A stretch of DNA of 64,000 nucleotides. Source: Burkholderiales bacterium. GTDB lineage: Bacteria > Pseudomonadota > Gammaproteobacteria > Burkholderiales > Burkholderiaceae_C. Of this stretch, positions 26,047-33,250 are shown in pieces. A program made the translations under genes and the position numbers. The notes under the pieces were generated by a model. The model made no database searches, was not told where the DNA came from, and worked only from the letters and a program-made list of their open reading frames with translations. The DNA is taken from NCBI GenBank assembly GCA_016223165.1, contig JACRPO010000005.1, positions 248,001 to 312,000 of the forward strand. Reading direction: 5' to 3'. Positions within the stretch are counted from its first letter, which is position 1, and the number at the start of each line of letters is the position of its first letter.

Positions 26047-26888
26047 CCTCCGCCGAAGCGACCCTCGGTCGCCATCCCCAGAGCCCCCGAATCGGCTCGT
26101 TCGCGCCGTTCGCGCCAAGGGGGACACCGCGCGCGGACCGGCGAAGCCGGCTCCGTCGGGGCCACTTTGCTGCGATCGCCGTGCTTTTCGCCATCGGGCT
26201 TGGCGTGTCGAAGGCGCAGCTGGCCGGCGCTGCCGCGCCGGCCGCGAGCGTGCCGGCGGCCGCCGCCAGCGCGGTTCCGGACGAGCGCGCGGCGTTAGCC
26301 GAGCACCGCCGCCTGATGCAGAAGATCCTGGCCGACGAGGAGGCAGCCTGCCGCGAGCGCTTTGCGGTGAACGCCTGCCTGGACGACGTCCGGCGCCGTC
26401 GCCGCGAGGCGCTGGCGCCCCTGCGCGAGCGCGAGTTGCGCCTGGACGAGGCCGAGCGACGCGCGCGTGCCGACGAACGCCGCCGGCTGGTGGCGGCCAG
26501 GCAATCCGCGGCGGCGGCATCGACGGCGGCGGGCACGCGCGCGGCCGCCTCCGGCGCCGCGGCGGCGCCAGGGGCCATGCCTGCGGGTTCGGCATCAGCG
26601 GCTGCGCCGGCCGCGTCGGCCCCCGCCTCGCGGCCCGCGCCGGTGCTGCGCGTGCGCGGCAAGCCGGGTTCGGCGGCCTCGGCGGCGGCCACGGCCGCAG
26701 CCCGCGAGGCGGAGGCGACCGAGCGGGTGCGCGACGCCGAGCGCCGGCGCGAGCGGGCCGAGGCCGTGCGCGAGCGCATCGAGCGGCGCCAGGCCGAAAG
26801 GGAGGCGGCCGGGCGCCGCGGCGACCCTTTGCCGCCTTTGCCGCCTTCGCCGCCACGCCCCGGCGCCGCGAGCCAACCGCCGCGCTGA
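26043..26888 (+). CDS. Ala/Arg-rich coiled-coil protein, probably exported, start uncertain
   Basis: The open frame of 281 codons begins with TTG overlapping the zapE stop. Residues about 1-42 coincide with an intergenic repeat sequence, so a later start is likely; the in-frame GTG at 26181 begins a hydrophobic LFAIGLGVSKAQLAGAAA segment resembling a signal peptide. Residues about 80-155 form a charged helical, coiled-coil-like region with ACRERFAVNACLDDVRRRRR, containing two Cys in an arrangement I have seen in hypothetical proteins of related genera. The rest is Ala-rich linker, a second Arg/Glu helix (ERVRDAERRRERAEAVRERI) and a Pro tail. Function unknown. It converges on the PP2C gene. 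Confidence 0.65.
   Translation: MTSAEATLGRHPQSPRIGSFAPFAPRGTPRADRRSRLRRGHFAAIAVLFAIGLGVSKAQLAGAAAPAASVPAAAASAVPDERAALAEHRRLMQKILADEEAACRERFAVNACLDDVRRRRREALAPLRERELRLDEAERRARADERRRLVAARQSAAAASTAAGTRAAASGAAAAPGAMPAGSASAAAPAASAPASRPAPVLRVRGKPGSAASAAATAAAREAEATERVRDAERRRERAEAVRERIERRQAEREAAGRRGDPLPPLPPSPPRPGAASQPPR
26091..26166. repeat. Intergenic-repeat relic, inverted relative to 63209-63296
   Basis: Read on the minus strand, AGTGGCCC, then a GCCGG...TCC...CG segment, then GTCCCCCTTGGCG matches the order AGTGGCCC, GCCGGATCC, GGCGTCCCCTTGGCG found at 63269-63296 on the plus strand. It overlaps the 5' end of the frame opening at 26043. Confidence 0.55.
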
Positions 26889-26914
26889 GGCAGCGCGCGG
26901 CTCGCCGCCGCCGT

Positions 26915-27733
26915 TCAGGTGGCGCGCATCGTGCCCAGCGCCGGCGCCGGCGGCCGCTCGGGCCGCAGGGGGTCGATGCGGGCCAGCGCCACCGAGAGGT
27001 TGTCGCCGCCGCCGCGCGCCCGCTGGCGCGCCTTGGTGACGAGCATCTCGCTCGCTTCACGCGGCGGCAGCGCGTGCACGATGGCGCCGATCTCCTTGGG
27101 CGTGAAGTAGTGCCACAGCCCGTCGGAGCAGGCGAGCAGGGTGTCGCCGAACTCGAGGCGGTCGATGTGCCACAGCGCCACCGGCGGGTCGGCCTGCGTT
27201 CCCAGGCAGCCCGTCAGCAGGTTGGCCTGCGGGTGCGTGTTCGCCGCCTCTTCGCTGATCTTGCCCTCGTCGATGAGGCGCTGCACGAAGCTGTGGTCGA
27301 TGGTGCGCTTCATCATCTCCGCGCCGCGGAAGTGGTAGACACGCGAGTCGCCGGCATGCACCACGTCGCACGCGAGGTTGGGGCTGATGCAGAAGGCCGC
27401 GATCGTGCTGTGCGGCTCCTCCTCGGAGGTGATGGCGGTGAGCTTGATCATCAGGTGCGCCTCGAGCACGAGCTGCTTGAGCAGTTCGGCCGGGTCGTCG
27501 CTGCTCGGCACGAAGCGCTCGAACACCTGGTGGCCGGTGAGCAGCACCTGGTCGGCCGCCTTGCGCCCGCCGCTCTTGCCGCCCATGCCGTCGGCGACGA
27601 TGGCCAGCACCGAACCCTGGATTTTCGGGTGCGCGATGACCTCCACCTGGTCCTGCTGGTAGGCGCGGTCGCCGCGGTGCAGACCGGTGGCCGCACTGAA
27701 GCGGAAATTCGCTACGGCATTGAGGGTGGCCAT
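26915..27733 (-). CDS. PP2C-family serine/threonine phosphatase
   Basis: The 272-residue protein has PP2C motifs: HRGDRAYQQDQ (normally R..NQD), VLAIVADGMGGKSGG (near residue 49), DVVHAGDSRVYHFRG (near 122), LLACSDGLWHY (near 200) and GGGDNLSVALARI (near 250). The metal-binding aspartates are present, so it should dephosphorylate Ser/Thr-phosphoproteins in the cytoplasm. Start is ATG 27733; no SD is visible and TATATT ends 8 nt upstream, so the message may be nearly leaderless. An ATG 33 nt earlier is the alternative. No kinase gene is adjacent. The YdcH-like gene is divergent. Confidence 0.88.
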   Translation of the reverse strand: MATLNAVANFRFSAATGLHRGDRAYQQDQVEVIAHPKIQGSVLAIVADGMGGKSGGRKAADQVLLTGHQVFERFVPSSDDPAELLKQLVLEAHLMIKLTAITSEEEPHSTIAAFCISPNLACDVVHAGDSRVYHFRGAEMMKRTIDHSFVQRLIDEGKISEEAANTHPQANLLTGCLGTQADPPVALWHIDRLEFGDTLLACSDGLWHYFTPKEIGAIVHALPPREASEMLVTKARQRARGGGDNLSVALARIDPLRPERPPAPALGTMRAT

Positions 27734-27819
27734 GCGGGCGAATATAAACTGCCGCCCGGGCTCCACCGAGGGCCCAGCGGGGCCTTCGCACCGCGGGCCC
27801 GCCGAGAAAGCGTGATGCC

Positions 27820-28026
27820 ATGGACCAGAACCTGCACTCGCCGCAGCGCCGCCTCATCGAGCTGCGCATCGAGCACGCCGACCTCGACGAGTTGATCGAC
27901 CGCAACGCCGCCGACGAGCGCCCGGGCGACGAGCTGGCCGTGCGCCGGCTCAAGAAGCGCCGCCTGCTGCTGCGCGACCAGATCGCCCGCCTCGAGGCCG
28001 AGCTCGACCCGCCGCAGCCGGCCTGA
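27820..28026 (+). CDS. YdcH-like small protein (DUF465)
   Basis: The 68-residue helical protein has HSPQRRLIELRIEHADLDEL and LKKRRLLLRDQIARLEAEL, the two-helix pattern of DUF465/YdcH proteins. Function is unknown. A possible -10 (TATAAA at 27742-27747) lies in the divergent gap with the PP2C gene. The 127-bp gap to dinG contains CCGGCGCCGG-type palindromic GC sequence and nothing else recognisable. Confidence 0.8.
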   Translation: MDQNLHSPQRRLIELRIEHADLDELIDRNAADERPGDELAVRRLKKRRLLLRDQIARLEAELDPPQPA

Positions 28027-28153
28027 GAACTTCCGAACGGATGACTTCGCCCGAGGCGCCGCCTCGTTCCCCTCGTTCCATGCGCCCGGCGGGTCCGCCG
28101 AGCTGCAACCGTCGCCGGCGCCGGTTCGGGGTACCCCACGAGGCCGCAGCCTC

Positions 28154-30124
28154 TTGACCGACTCGGCGCTGGCCACGGCGGTGGCGCGTGCCTTCGCGGC
28201 CGACGGGCCGCTGGCCGCCTCGGACGCCCAGTTCCTGCCCCGCCGGGCGCAGGACACGCTCGCGCTGGCCATCGCGCACGCCGTCGAGCAGCGCGAAGCC
28301 CTGGTGGCCGAGGCCGGCACCGGCGTCGGCAAGACCTACGCCTATCTCGTGCCGCTGCTGCTCTCGGGGCGGCGCGCGCTGGTCAGCACGGCCACCAAGA
28401 GCCTGCAGGACCAGCTCTTCCTGCGCGACCTGCCGCGGCTGATCGACCAGCTCGGCGTGCCCGTGCGGCGGGCGCTGCTCAAGGGGCGCGCCAGCTACCT
28501 GTGCCGGCACCGCCTGCGCCAGGCCGAGGCCGAAGGGCAGTTGCCCGATCGCTTCGCGGTGCGGGCGCTGCAGCGCGTCAGCGCCTGGGCGCAGGCGACG
28601 CGCACCGGCGACCTGGCCGAGGTGGAGGGGCTGGACGAGCGCTCGCCGGTGATCCCCATCGTCACCTCGACGCGCGACAACTGTCTCGGCATCGACTGCC
28701 CCGAGTACCGCAACTGCCACGTCGTGCAGGCGCGGCGCGAGGCGATGGCGGCCGACCTCGTGGTCGTGAACCACCACCTCTTCTTCGCCGACCTGGCGCT
28801 GCGCGACAGTGGCGTCGCCGAGCTGCTGCCGACGGTGGAGGTGGCGGTGTTCGACGAGGCTCACCAGCTCGTCGAAGCCGGCGTGCAGTTTCTCGGCACC
28901 ACGTTCGCCACCGGACAAGCCCTCGATCTGGCGCGCGACGTGCTGGCGCAGGGCCTCAGGCACGCGCGCGGCCTCAAGCCCTGGGCCGAGCTGGCCGCGG
29001 CCATCGAGCGTGCGGCGCGCGAGCTGCGCCTCGCCTGCGCCGGGCCGCTGCGCGAGGTGCGCGGCATGCTCAAGCTGCGCTGGGACGAGCGCGCCGGTGG
29101 TGCCGATGAAGGGCGCCTGATCGCGCCGCTGCAGGCCCTGGCCGAGGCGGCCGAGGCCGCCGTGCCGGCGCTGGCCGGCGTGGCCGAGACCGCGCCCGAC
29201 TTCGCCAAGCTCGTGCAGCGTTGCCAGGACCTGGCGACGCTGGCGCGGCGCTTCGAGGGCGAGCCCGAGCCCGGCCAGGTGCGCTGGATCGACCTCACGC
29301 CGCAGCAGGCCCGCCTGGTCGAGTCGCCGCTGGACATCCGCGACATGATGAGCGAGCAGCGGGCCGGCCCGCCCAAGTCGTGGATCTTCACCTCGGCCAC
29401 GCTGGGGGCCGACGAGTCTTTGTCGTGGTTCACGGCGCAGACCGGTCTGGAAGACGCGCAGCGGCTCGTCGTCGGCAGCCCCTTCGACTACGCGGCGCAC
29501 GCGCGCGTGTGGGTGCCGGCGCCGTTCCCGAAGCCGAACGAGGCTTCGCATCCCGCCGCCGTCGGTGCCCTCGCGGGCCGCTGTGCGCGGGCCCTGGGCG
29601 GCCGCACCTTCGTGCTCACCACCACGCTGCGCGTGCTGCCGCTGGTGGCCGAGGCCGTGCGCGCCGCGTCACCCGAGCTGACGGTGCTCGTGCAGGGCAG
29701 CGAGCCGCGCCGCGCGCTGCTGCAGCGCTACCGCGACGGCCGCGGTGCCGTGCTCGTGGGTTCGGCGTCGTTCTGGGAAGGCATCGACATGCCGGGCGAC
29801 GCGCTGCAATGCGTGTTCATCGACAAGCTGCCGTTCCCGCCCCCGAACGACCCGCTCGTCGAAGCGCGCGTGCGCCAGCTGCGCGCCGGCGGCGGCAACC
29901 CCTTCGACGACTACTTCGTCGCCGAGGCGGCGGTATCGCTGAAGCAGGGGGCGGGACGCCTGATCCGCACCGAGACCGACCGCGGCCTGCTCGTGCTGTG
30001 CGACCCGCGCCTGCGCCAGATGGGTTACGGGCGCAAGCTGCTGGCGGCATTGCCGCCGATGGCCGTGCTCGGCGCCGAGGAGCAGGCCCTCGAGTGGCTG
30101 CACGCGCTGGCCGCGGCGCACTGA
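28154..30124 (+). CDS. ATP-dependent DNA helicase, DinG/YoaA type
   Basis: The 656-residue superfamily-2 helicase is XPD-like. Walker A EAGTGVGKTYAY is near residue 53-64. Four cysteines that would ligate a 4Fe-4S cluster are Cys117, Cys177, Cys182 and Cys188 (NCLGIDCPEYRNC). DEAH occurs in VAVFDEAHQLVEAG near 233. Late motifs include SASFWEGIDMPGDAL (near 536) and QGAGRLIRTETDRG (near 597). Such enzymes unwind 5'-3', with roles in R-loop removal and replication-fork repair. Start is TTG 28154, the only reasonable upstream start. It converges on bamD with 25 bp between the stops. Confidence 0.93.
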   Translation: MTDSALATAVARAFAADGPLAASDAQFLPRRAQDTLALAIAHAVEQREALVAEAGTGVGKTYAYLVPLLLSGRRALVSTATKSLQDQLFLRDLPRLIDQLGVPVRRALLKGRASYLCRHRLRQAEAEGQLPDRFAVRALQRVSAWAQATRTGDLAEVEGLDERSPVIPIVTSTRDNCLGIDCPEYRNCHVVQARREAMAADLVVVNHHLFFADLALRDSGVAELLPTVEVAVFDEAHQLVEAGVQFLGTTFATGQALDLARDVLAQGLRHARGLKPWAELAAAIERAARELRLACAGPLREVRGMLKLRWDERAGGADEGRLIAPLQALAEAAEAAVPALAGVAETAPDFAKLVQRCQDLATLARRFEGEPEPGQVRWIDLTPQQARLVESPLDIRDMMSEQRAGPPKSWIFTSATLGADESLSWFTAQTGLEDAQRLVVGSPFDYAAHARVWVPAPFPKPNEASHPAAVGALAGRCARALGGRTFVLTTTLRVLPLVAEAVRAASPELTVLVQGSEPRRALLQRYRDGRGAVLVGSASFWEGIDMPGDALQCVFIDKLPFPPPNDPLVEARVRQLRAGGGNPFDDYFVAEAAVSLKQGAGRLIRTETDRGLLVLCDPRLRQMGYGRKLLAALPPMAVLGAEEQALEWLHALAAAH

Positions 30125-30149
30125 GCGCTTCGCCGCGGCGACGCGGTGC

Positions 30150-31025
30150 TCACCAGAGCTGCCACCACGGGCGTTCGTAGCCGTCGAGGCCGCGCGTCAG
30201 GAAGGCGCTCTGCGGATGGTTCTGGCGCAGCACGCGCTCGGCGGCGTCGCGCAAGGGCGCGAGCTGCAGCTTGTCGTAGCTCGCCATCATGAGGAACAGC
30301 GCTTCCTCGGTGGACGGCGCCTGCGGGTACTCGGACACGGCCTGCTGCGCGCGGTTGGCGGCCGCGACATAGGCGCCGCGGCGGAAGTAGTAGCGCGCCA
30401 CGTGCACCTCGTACTCGGCGAGCGAGTTGAGGATGTAGTTCATGCGCAGCCTGGCGTCGGGCGTGTACTTCGACTGCGGGAACTGTTCGACGAGCTGCTT
30501 GAAGGACTGCCAGGCGTCGCGCGAGGCGCGCTGGTCGCGCTCGGAGAGCTTCTGCCCGGCCACGATGCCGAGCAGGCCGAGGTTGTCGTTGAAGTTGATG
30601 AGCCCGCGCAGGTACATCGCGTAGTCCAGCGCCGGGCTCGACGGGTTCAGCTTGATGAAGCGGTCGATGGTGGTGAGCGCGGCGGTCCGCTCGGTCGCCT
30701 TCCACTGCACGTAGGCGAGTTCGATCTGCGCCTGCTGCGCGAGCAACGTGCCCGCCGCGAGCCCCTCGACGCGTTCGAGCGACTTGGTGGCGCGGTCGTA
30801 GGCGCCGGCCTCGATGTCGTCGCGGGCCTCTCGATACAATCTTTCCGCGGTGACTTCGGGCGTCTCGTTGCGAGGCGGCGAACTGCAGCCGATCAACAGG
30901 GCCGCCAGGCCACACGAGGCGACGGCGGCGGCGCGCGACCCGCGCAACGCAGGCCGCGAAAGCGTCGCGAGCCGCACCACCACCACGCGCGGCAGCGCAC
31001 CGAGGGAAACCGGGAAGACGCTCAT
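30150..31025 (-). CDS. bamD: Outer membrane assembly lipoprotein BamD
   Basis: The 291-residue lipoprotein belongs to the BAM complex that folds outer-membrane beta-barrels. The signal peptide ends in a lipobox (LAALLIGC, Cys near residue 48), longer than usual at the N-terminus. Five TPR-like helical pairs follow, including ERLYREARDDIEAGAYDRAT, WQSFKQLVEQFPQSKYTPDA and EVHVARYYFRRGAYVAAANR. The start at ATG 31025 lies 5 bp from the divergent rluD start. TATAAT on this strand at 31059-31064 probably supplies its -10 box. Confidence 0.96.
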   Translation of the reverse strand: MSVFPVSLGALPRVVVVRLATLSRPALRGSRAAAVASCGLAALLIGCSSPPRNETPEVTAERLYREARDDIEAGAYDRATKSLERVEGLAAGTLLAQQAQIELAYVQWKATERTAALTTIDRFIKLNPSSPALDYAMYLRGLINFNDNLGLLGIVAGQKLSERDQRASRDAWQSFKQLVEQFPQSKYTPDARLRMNYILNSLAEYEVHVARYYFRRGAYVAAANRAQQAVSEYPQAPSTEEALFLMMASYDKLQLAPLRDAAERVLRQNHPQSAFLTRGLDGYERPWWQLW

Positions 31026-31030
31026 CGAAG

Positions 31031-32119
31031 ATGGTGGCGAGGGCTCGAAAGGCGGCGGATTATAGGGAGCGGCCTTCCGCACTCCCGGCGCGCGCGACCG
31101 CCGAGGAGGATGGGCTCGCCGCGCCCGATGCGCTCGAACTCGAGGCCGCCGCGAGCGAGCTCGCGTCGACGGACGAAGAGGCGATCGAGTGCCGCGCGGC
31201 CGTCGTTGCGGCCGGCCAGCATGGGCAGCGCCTGGACAAGGTGCTGGTGGCGTTGGCCCCCGAGTTCTCGCGCAGCCACATCCAGAAGCTCGTCGAAGAC
31301 GGACATGCGCGCGTGCAGGGCGAGGCCGCGCGCGTGCCGGCCCGCCGCGTGCGCGCCGGTGATGCCGTGCAGCTCGACCTCGTGCCCACCGAGGAGAGCC
31401 GCGCCTTCCGGCCGGAGCCGGCGATGCTCGCATCGCTGGCCATCGTGCACGAGGACGAGCACCTGCTCGTGCTCGACAAGCCGGCGGGGCTGGTCGTGCA
31501 CCCGGCGGCGGGGCATTGGTCCGGCACGCTGCTCAACGCGCTGCTCGCCCACCATGCCGGCGCGGCCGCGTTGCCGCGCGCCGGCATCGTGCACCGCCTG
31601 GACAAGGACACGTCGGGCCTGATGCTGGTGGGCAAGACCTTGCCGGCGGTGACCGCGCTCGTGCGTGACATCGCCGCGCGCGACGTGCAGCGCCGCTATC
31701 TCGCGCTCGCCTGGGGCGACGTGCCCGCATCGCTTTGCATCGAGGCGCCGATCGGCCGCGATCCGCGTTCGCGCCTGCGCATGGCCGTGCTGCCCGTGGC
31801 GCGCGGCGGGCGCGAGGCGCGCACCGATGTCGAGTGCCTGGCGCGGCACGAGGGCGTGAGCGCGTTGCGCTGCCGCCTGCATACCGGGCGCACGCACCAG
31901 ATCCGCGTGCACCTGTCGTGCAAAGGCTGGCCGCTCGTCGCCGACGCGCTCTACGGCGGCCGCCCGGGCCTCGGACTCGCCCGGCAGGCGCTGCATGCCG
32001 TGCGGCTGCAGCTTCGGCACCCCGTGACGCGTGCCGCGCTGTCGTTGCACGCACCGCCGCCACCCGATTTCGCGCAGGCCTGGAGCCAGGTCGCAGGCGC
32101 TACAATGACACCCGACTGA
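31031..32119 (+). CDS. rluD: 23S rRNA pseudouridine synthase RluD
   Basis: The 362-residue enzyme makes pseudouridine in helix 69 of 23S rRNA. An S4 domain is at about 57-110 ([20 protein letters not shown]). The catalytic domain has [18 protein letters not shown] with the active Asp near residue 198, and a C-terminal [14 protein letters not shown]. The first 45 residues are acidic and poorly conserved. Because the bamD -10 box lies within the first codons here, the real start may be further in; no internal ATG exists before the S4 domain. A TACAAT at its end may serve scpB. Confidence 0.93.
   Translation: MVARARKAADYRERPSALPARATAEEDGLAAPDALELEAAASELASTDEEAIECRAAVVAAGQHGQRLDKVLVALAPEFSRSHIQKLVEDGHARVQGEAARVPARRVRAGDAVQLDLVPTEESRAFRPEPAMLASLAIVHEDEHLLVLDKPAGLVVHPAAGHWSGTLLNALLAHHAGAAALPRAGIVHRLDKDTSGLMLVGKTLPAVTALVRDIAARDVQRRYLALAWGDVPASLCIEAPIGRDPRSRLRMAVLPVARGGREARTDVECLARHEGVSALRCRLHTGRTHQIRVHLSCKGWPLVADALYGGRPGLGLARQALHAVRLQLRHPVTRAALSLHAPPPPDFAQAWSQVAGATMTPD
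31059..31064 (-). promoter_or_regulatory. bamD -10 box (TATAAT)
   Basis: A consensus TATAAT on the minus strand lies 33 bp upstream of the bamD ATG. No good -35 is present at 16-18 bp. It overlaps the start of the divergent rluD reading frame. Confidence 0.5.
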
Positions 32120-32344
32120 GCATCCAGCCGCTGCGCGAACCGATCGCCGCAGCAGCCGCCAGAGCGCCCACCCCGAGGGTGGTACCGGCAGGGCCCGAAC
32201 CTGTCACCCCGCACGGTCCCTTGGCTGCCACCCGCCCGCCGGCCGATCCACGCAGTTTGGCCAAGCGGGCCCGTTGACCCGAAACGCTTCAACGTCGTCG
32301 TCCAACCTGCCCGTGCGCACCGCCGGGCCCTGCACCCCGAGGTC

Positions 32345-33250
32345 ATGAATACCCACGAGGCCAAGCGAGTCCTCGAAACCGCGCTCATCTGCGCCAATGC
32401 GCCGATGCCGCTGGCCGAGATGCGCGCGCTCTTCGAAGGCGAGATCGGTCCCGACACGCTGCGCCAGATGCTCGACGAACTGGTGCGCGATTGGGAGGAC
32501 CGCGGCGTCGAACTGGTGGCGCTTGCCTCGGGCTGGAGGCTGCAGAGCCGCCCCGAGATGCGCCCCTATCTCGACCGCCTGCATCCGGAGAAGCCACCGA
32601 AGTACTCGCGCGCGGCGATGGAGACGCTGGCCATCGTGGCGTACCGGCAGCCGGTGACGCGCGGCGACATCGAGGACATCCGCGGCGTCACCGTGAGCAG
32701 CCAGATCGTCAAGCAACTCGAGGACCGCGGCTGGATCGAGGCCATCGGCTTCCGCGAAGCGCCCGGGCGGCCGGCGCTCTACGCGACGACGCGCCAGTTT
32801 CTCGATGACCTGGGCTTGGCCAGCCTCGACCAGTTGCCGCCGCTGACGGGCCCGCAGGGCGATGCCGTGGCTGCCATGGCCGCCCTCGAGCCGGCGCCGC
32901 TGCTCGACGAGCCGCAAGCGGCCCTGCCGCTGGAGGCCGTGCCGCCGGCAGCGAGAGATGACTCGACGGCACCGGTGGCCGAAGAGCCGGTCGAGGCGGC
33001 TCCTGGCGGGCCGGCCGCGGCCGCGCCCCCCTCCTCCGACCGCGATGCCAATTCACACCCCAGCGCCGATCCGGATTCCGATTCCGACGCTGGCTCCGAC
33101 TCCGACTCCGCCGCCGCAGGTGCGACGGAGCCTGCCGATCCATCGAGCGAGCCGCTGTCCGAGACCGCTTCCGCGGTCGTACCCAGGCCCGGACCCGAGC
33201 CCGGGTCCGAGCCTCACTCACTGCCCCCGACCGACCACATCCGCGCATGA
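32345..33250 (+). CDS. scpB: Segregation and condensation protein B
   Basis: The 301-residue protein binds ScpA in the SMC condensin complex that compacts the chromosome. Residues 1-170 are two winged helices: [20 protein letters not shown] and [20 protein letters not shown] with [20 protein letters not shown]. Residues about 175-301 are an extra Pro/Ala/Asp/Ser-rich tail containing repeated DSDSD clusters, beyond the usual roughly 200-residue length. The tail should be disordered and acidic. GAGGTC precedes the ATG. Its TGA overlaps the rluB ATG (ATGA), so the two are translationally coupled. The 225-bp gap upstream shows no gene; TACAAT at 32101 may be a -10. Confidence 0.93.
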   Translation: MNTHEAKRVLETALICANAPMPLAEMRALFEGEIGPDTLRQMLDELVRDWEDRGVELVALASGWRLQSRPEMRPYLDRLHPEKPPKYSRAAMETLAIVAYRQPVTRGDIEDIRGVTVSSQIVKQLEDRGWIEAIGFREAPGRPALYATTRQFLDDLGLASLDQLPPLTGPQGDAVAAMAALEPAPLLDEPQAALPLEAVPPAARDDSTAPVAEEPVEAAPGGPAAAAPPSSDRDANSHPSADPDSDSDAGSDSDSAAAGATEPADPSSEPLSETASAVVPRPGPEPGSEPHSLPPTDHIRA

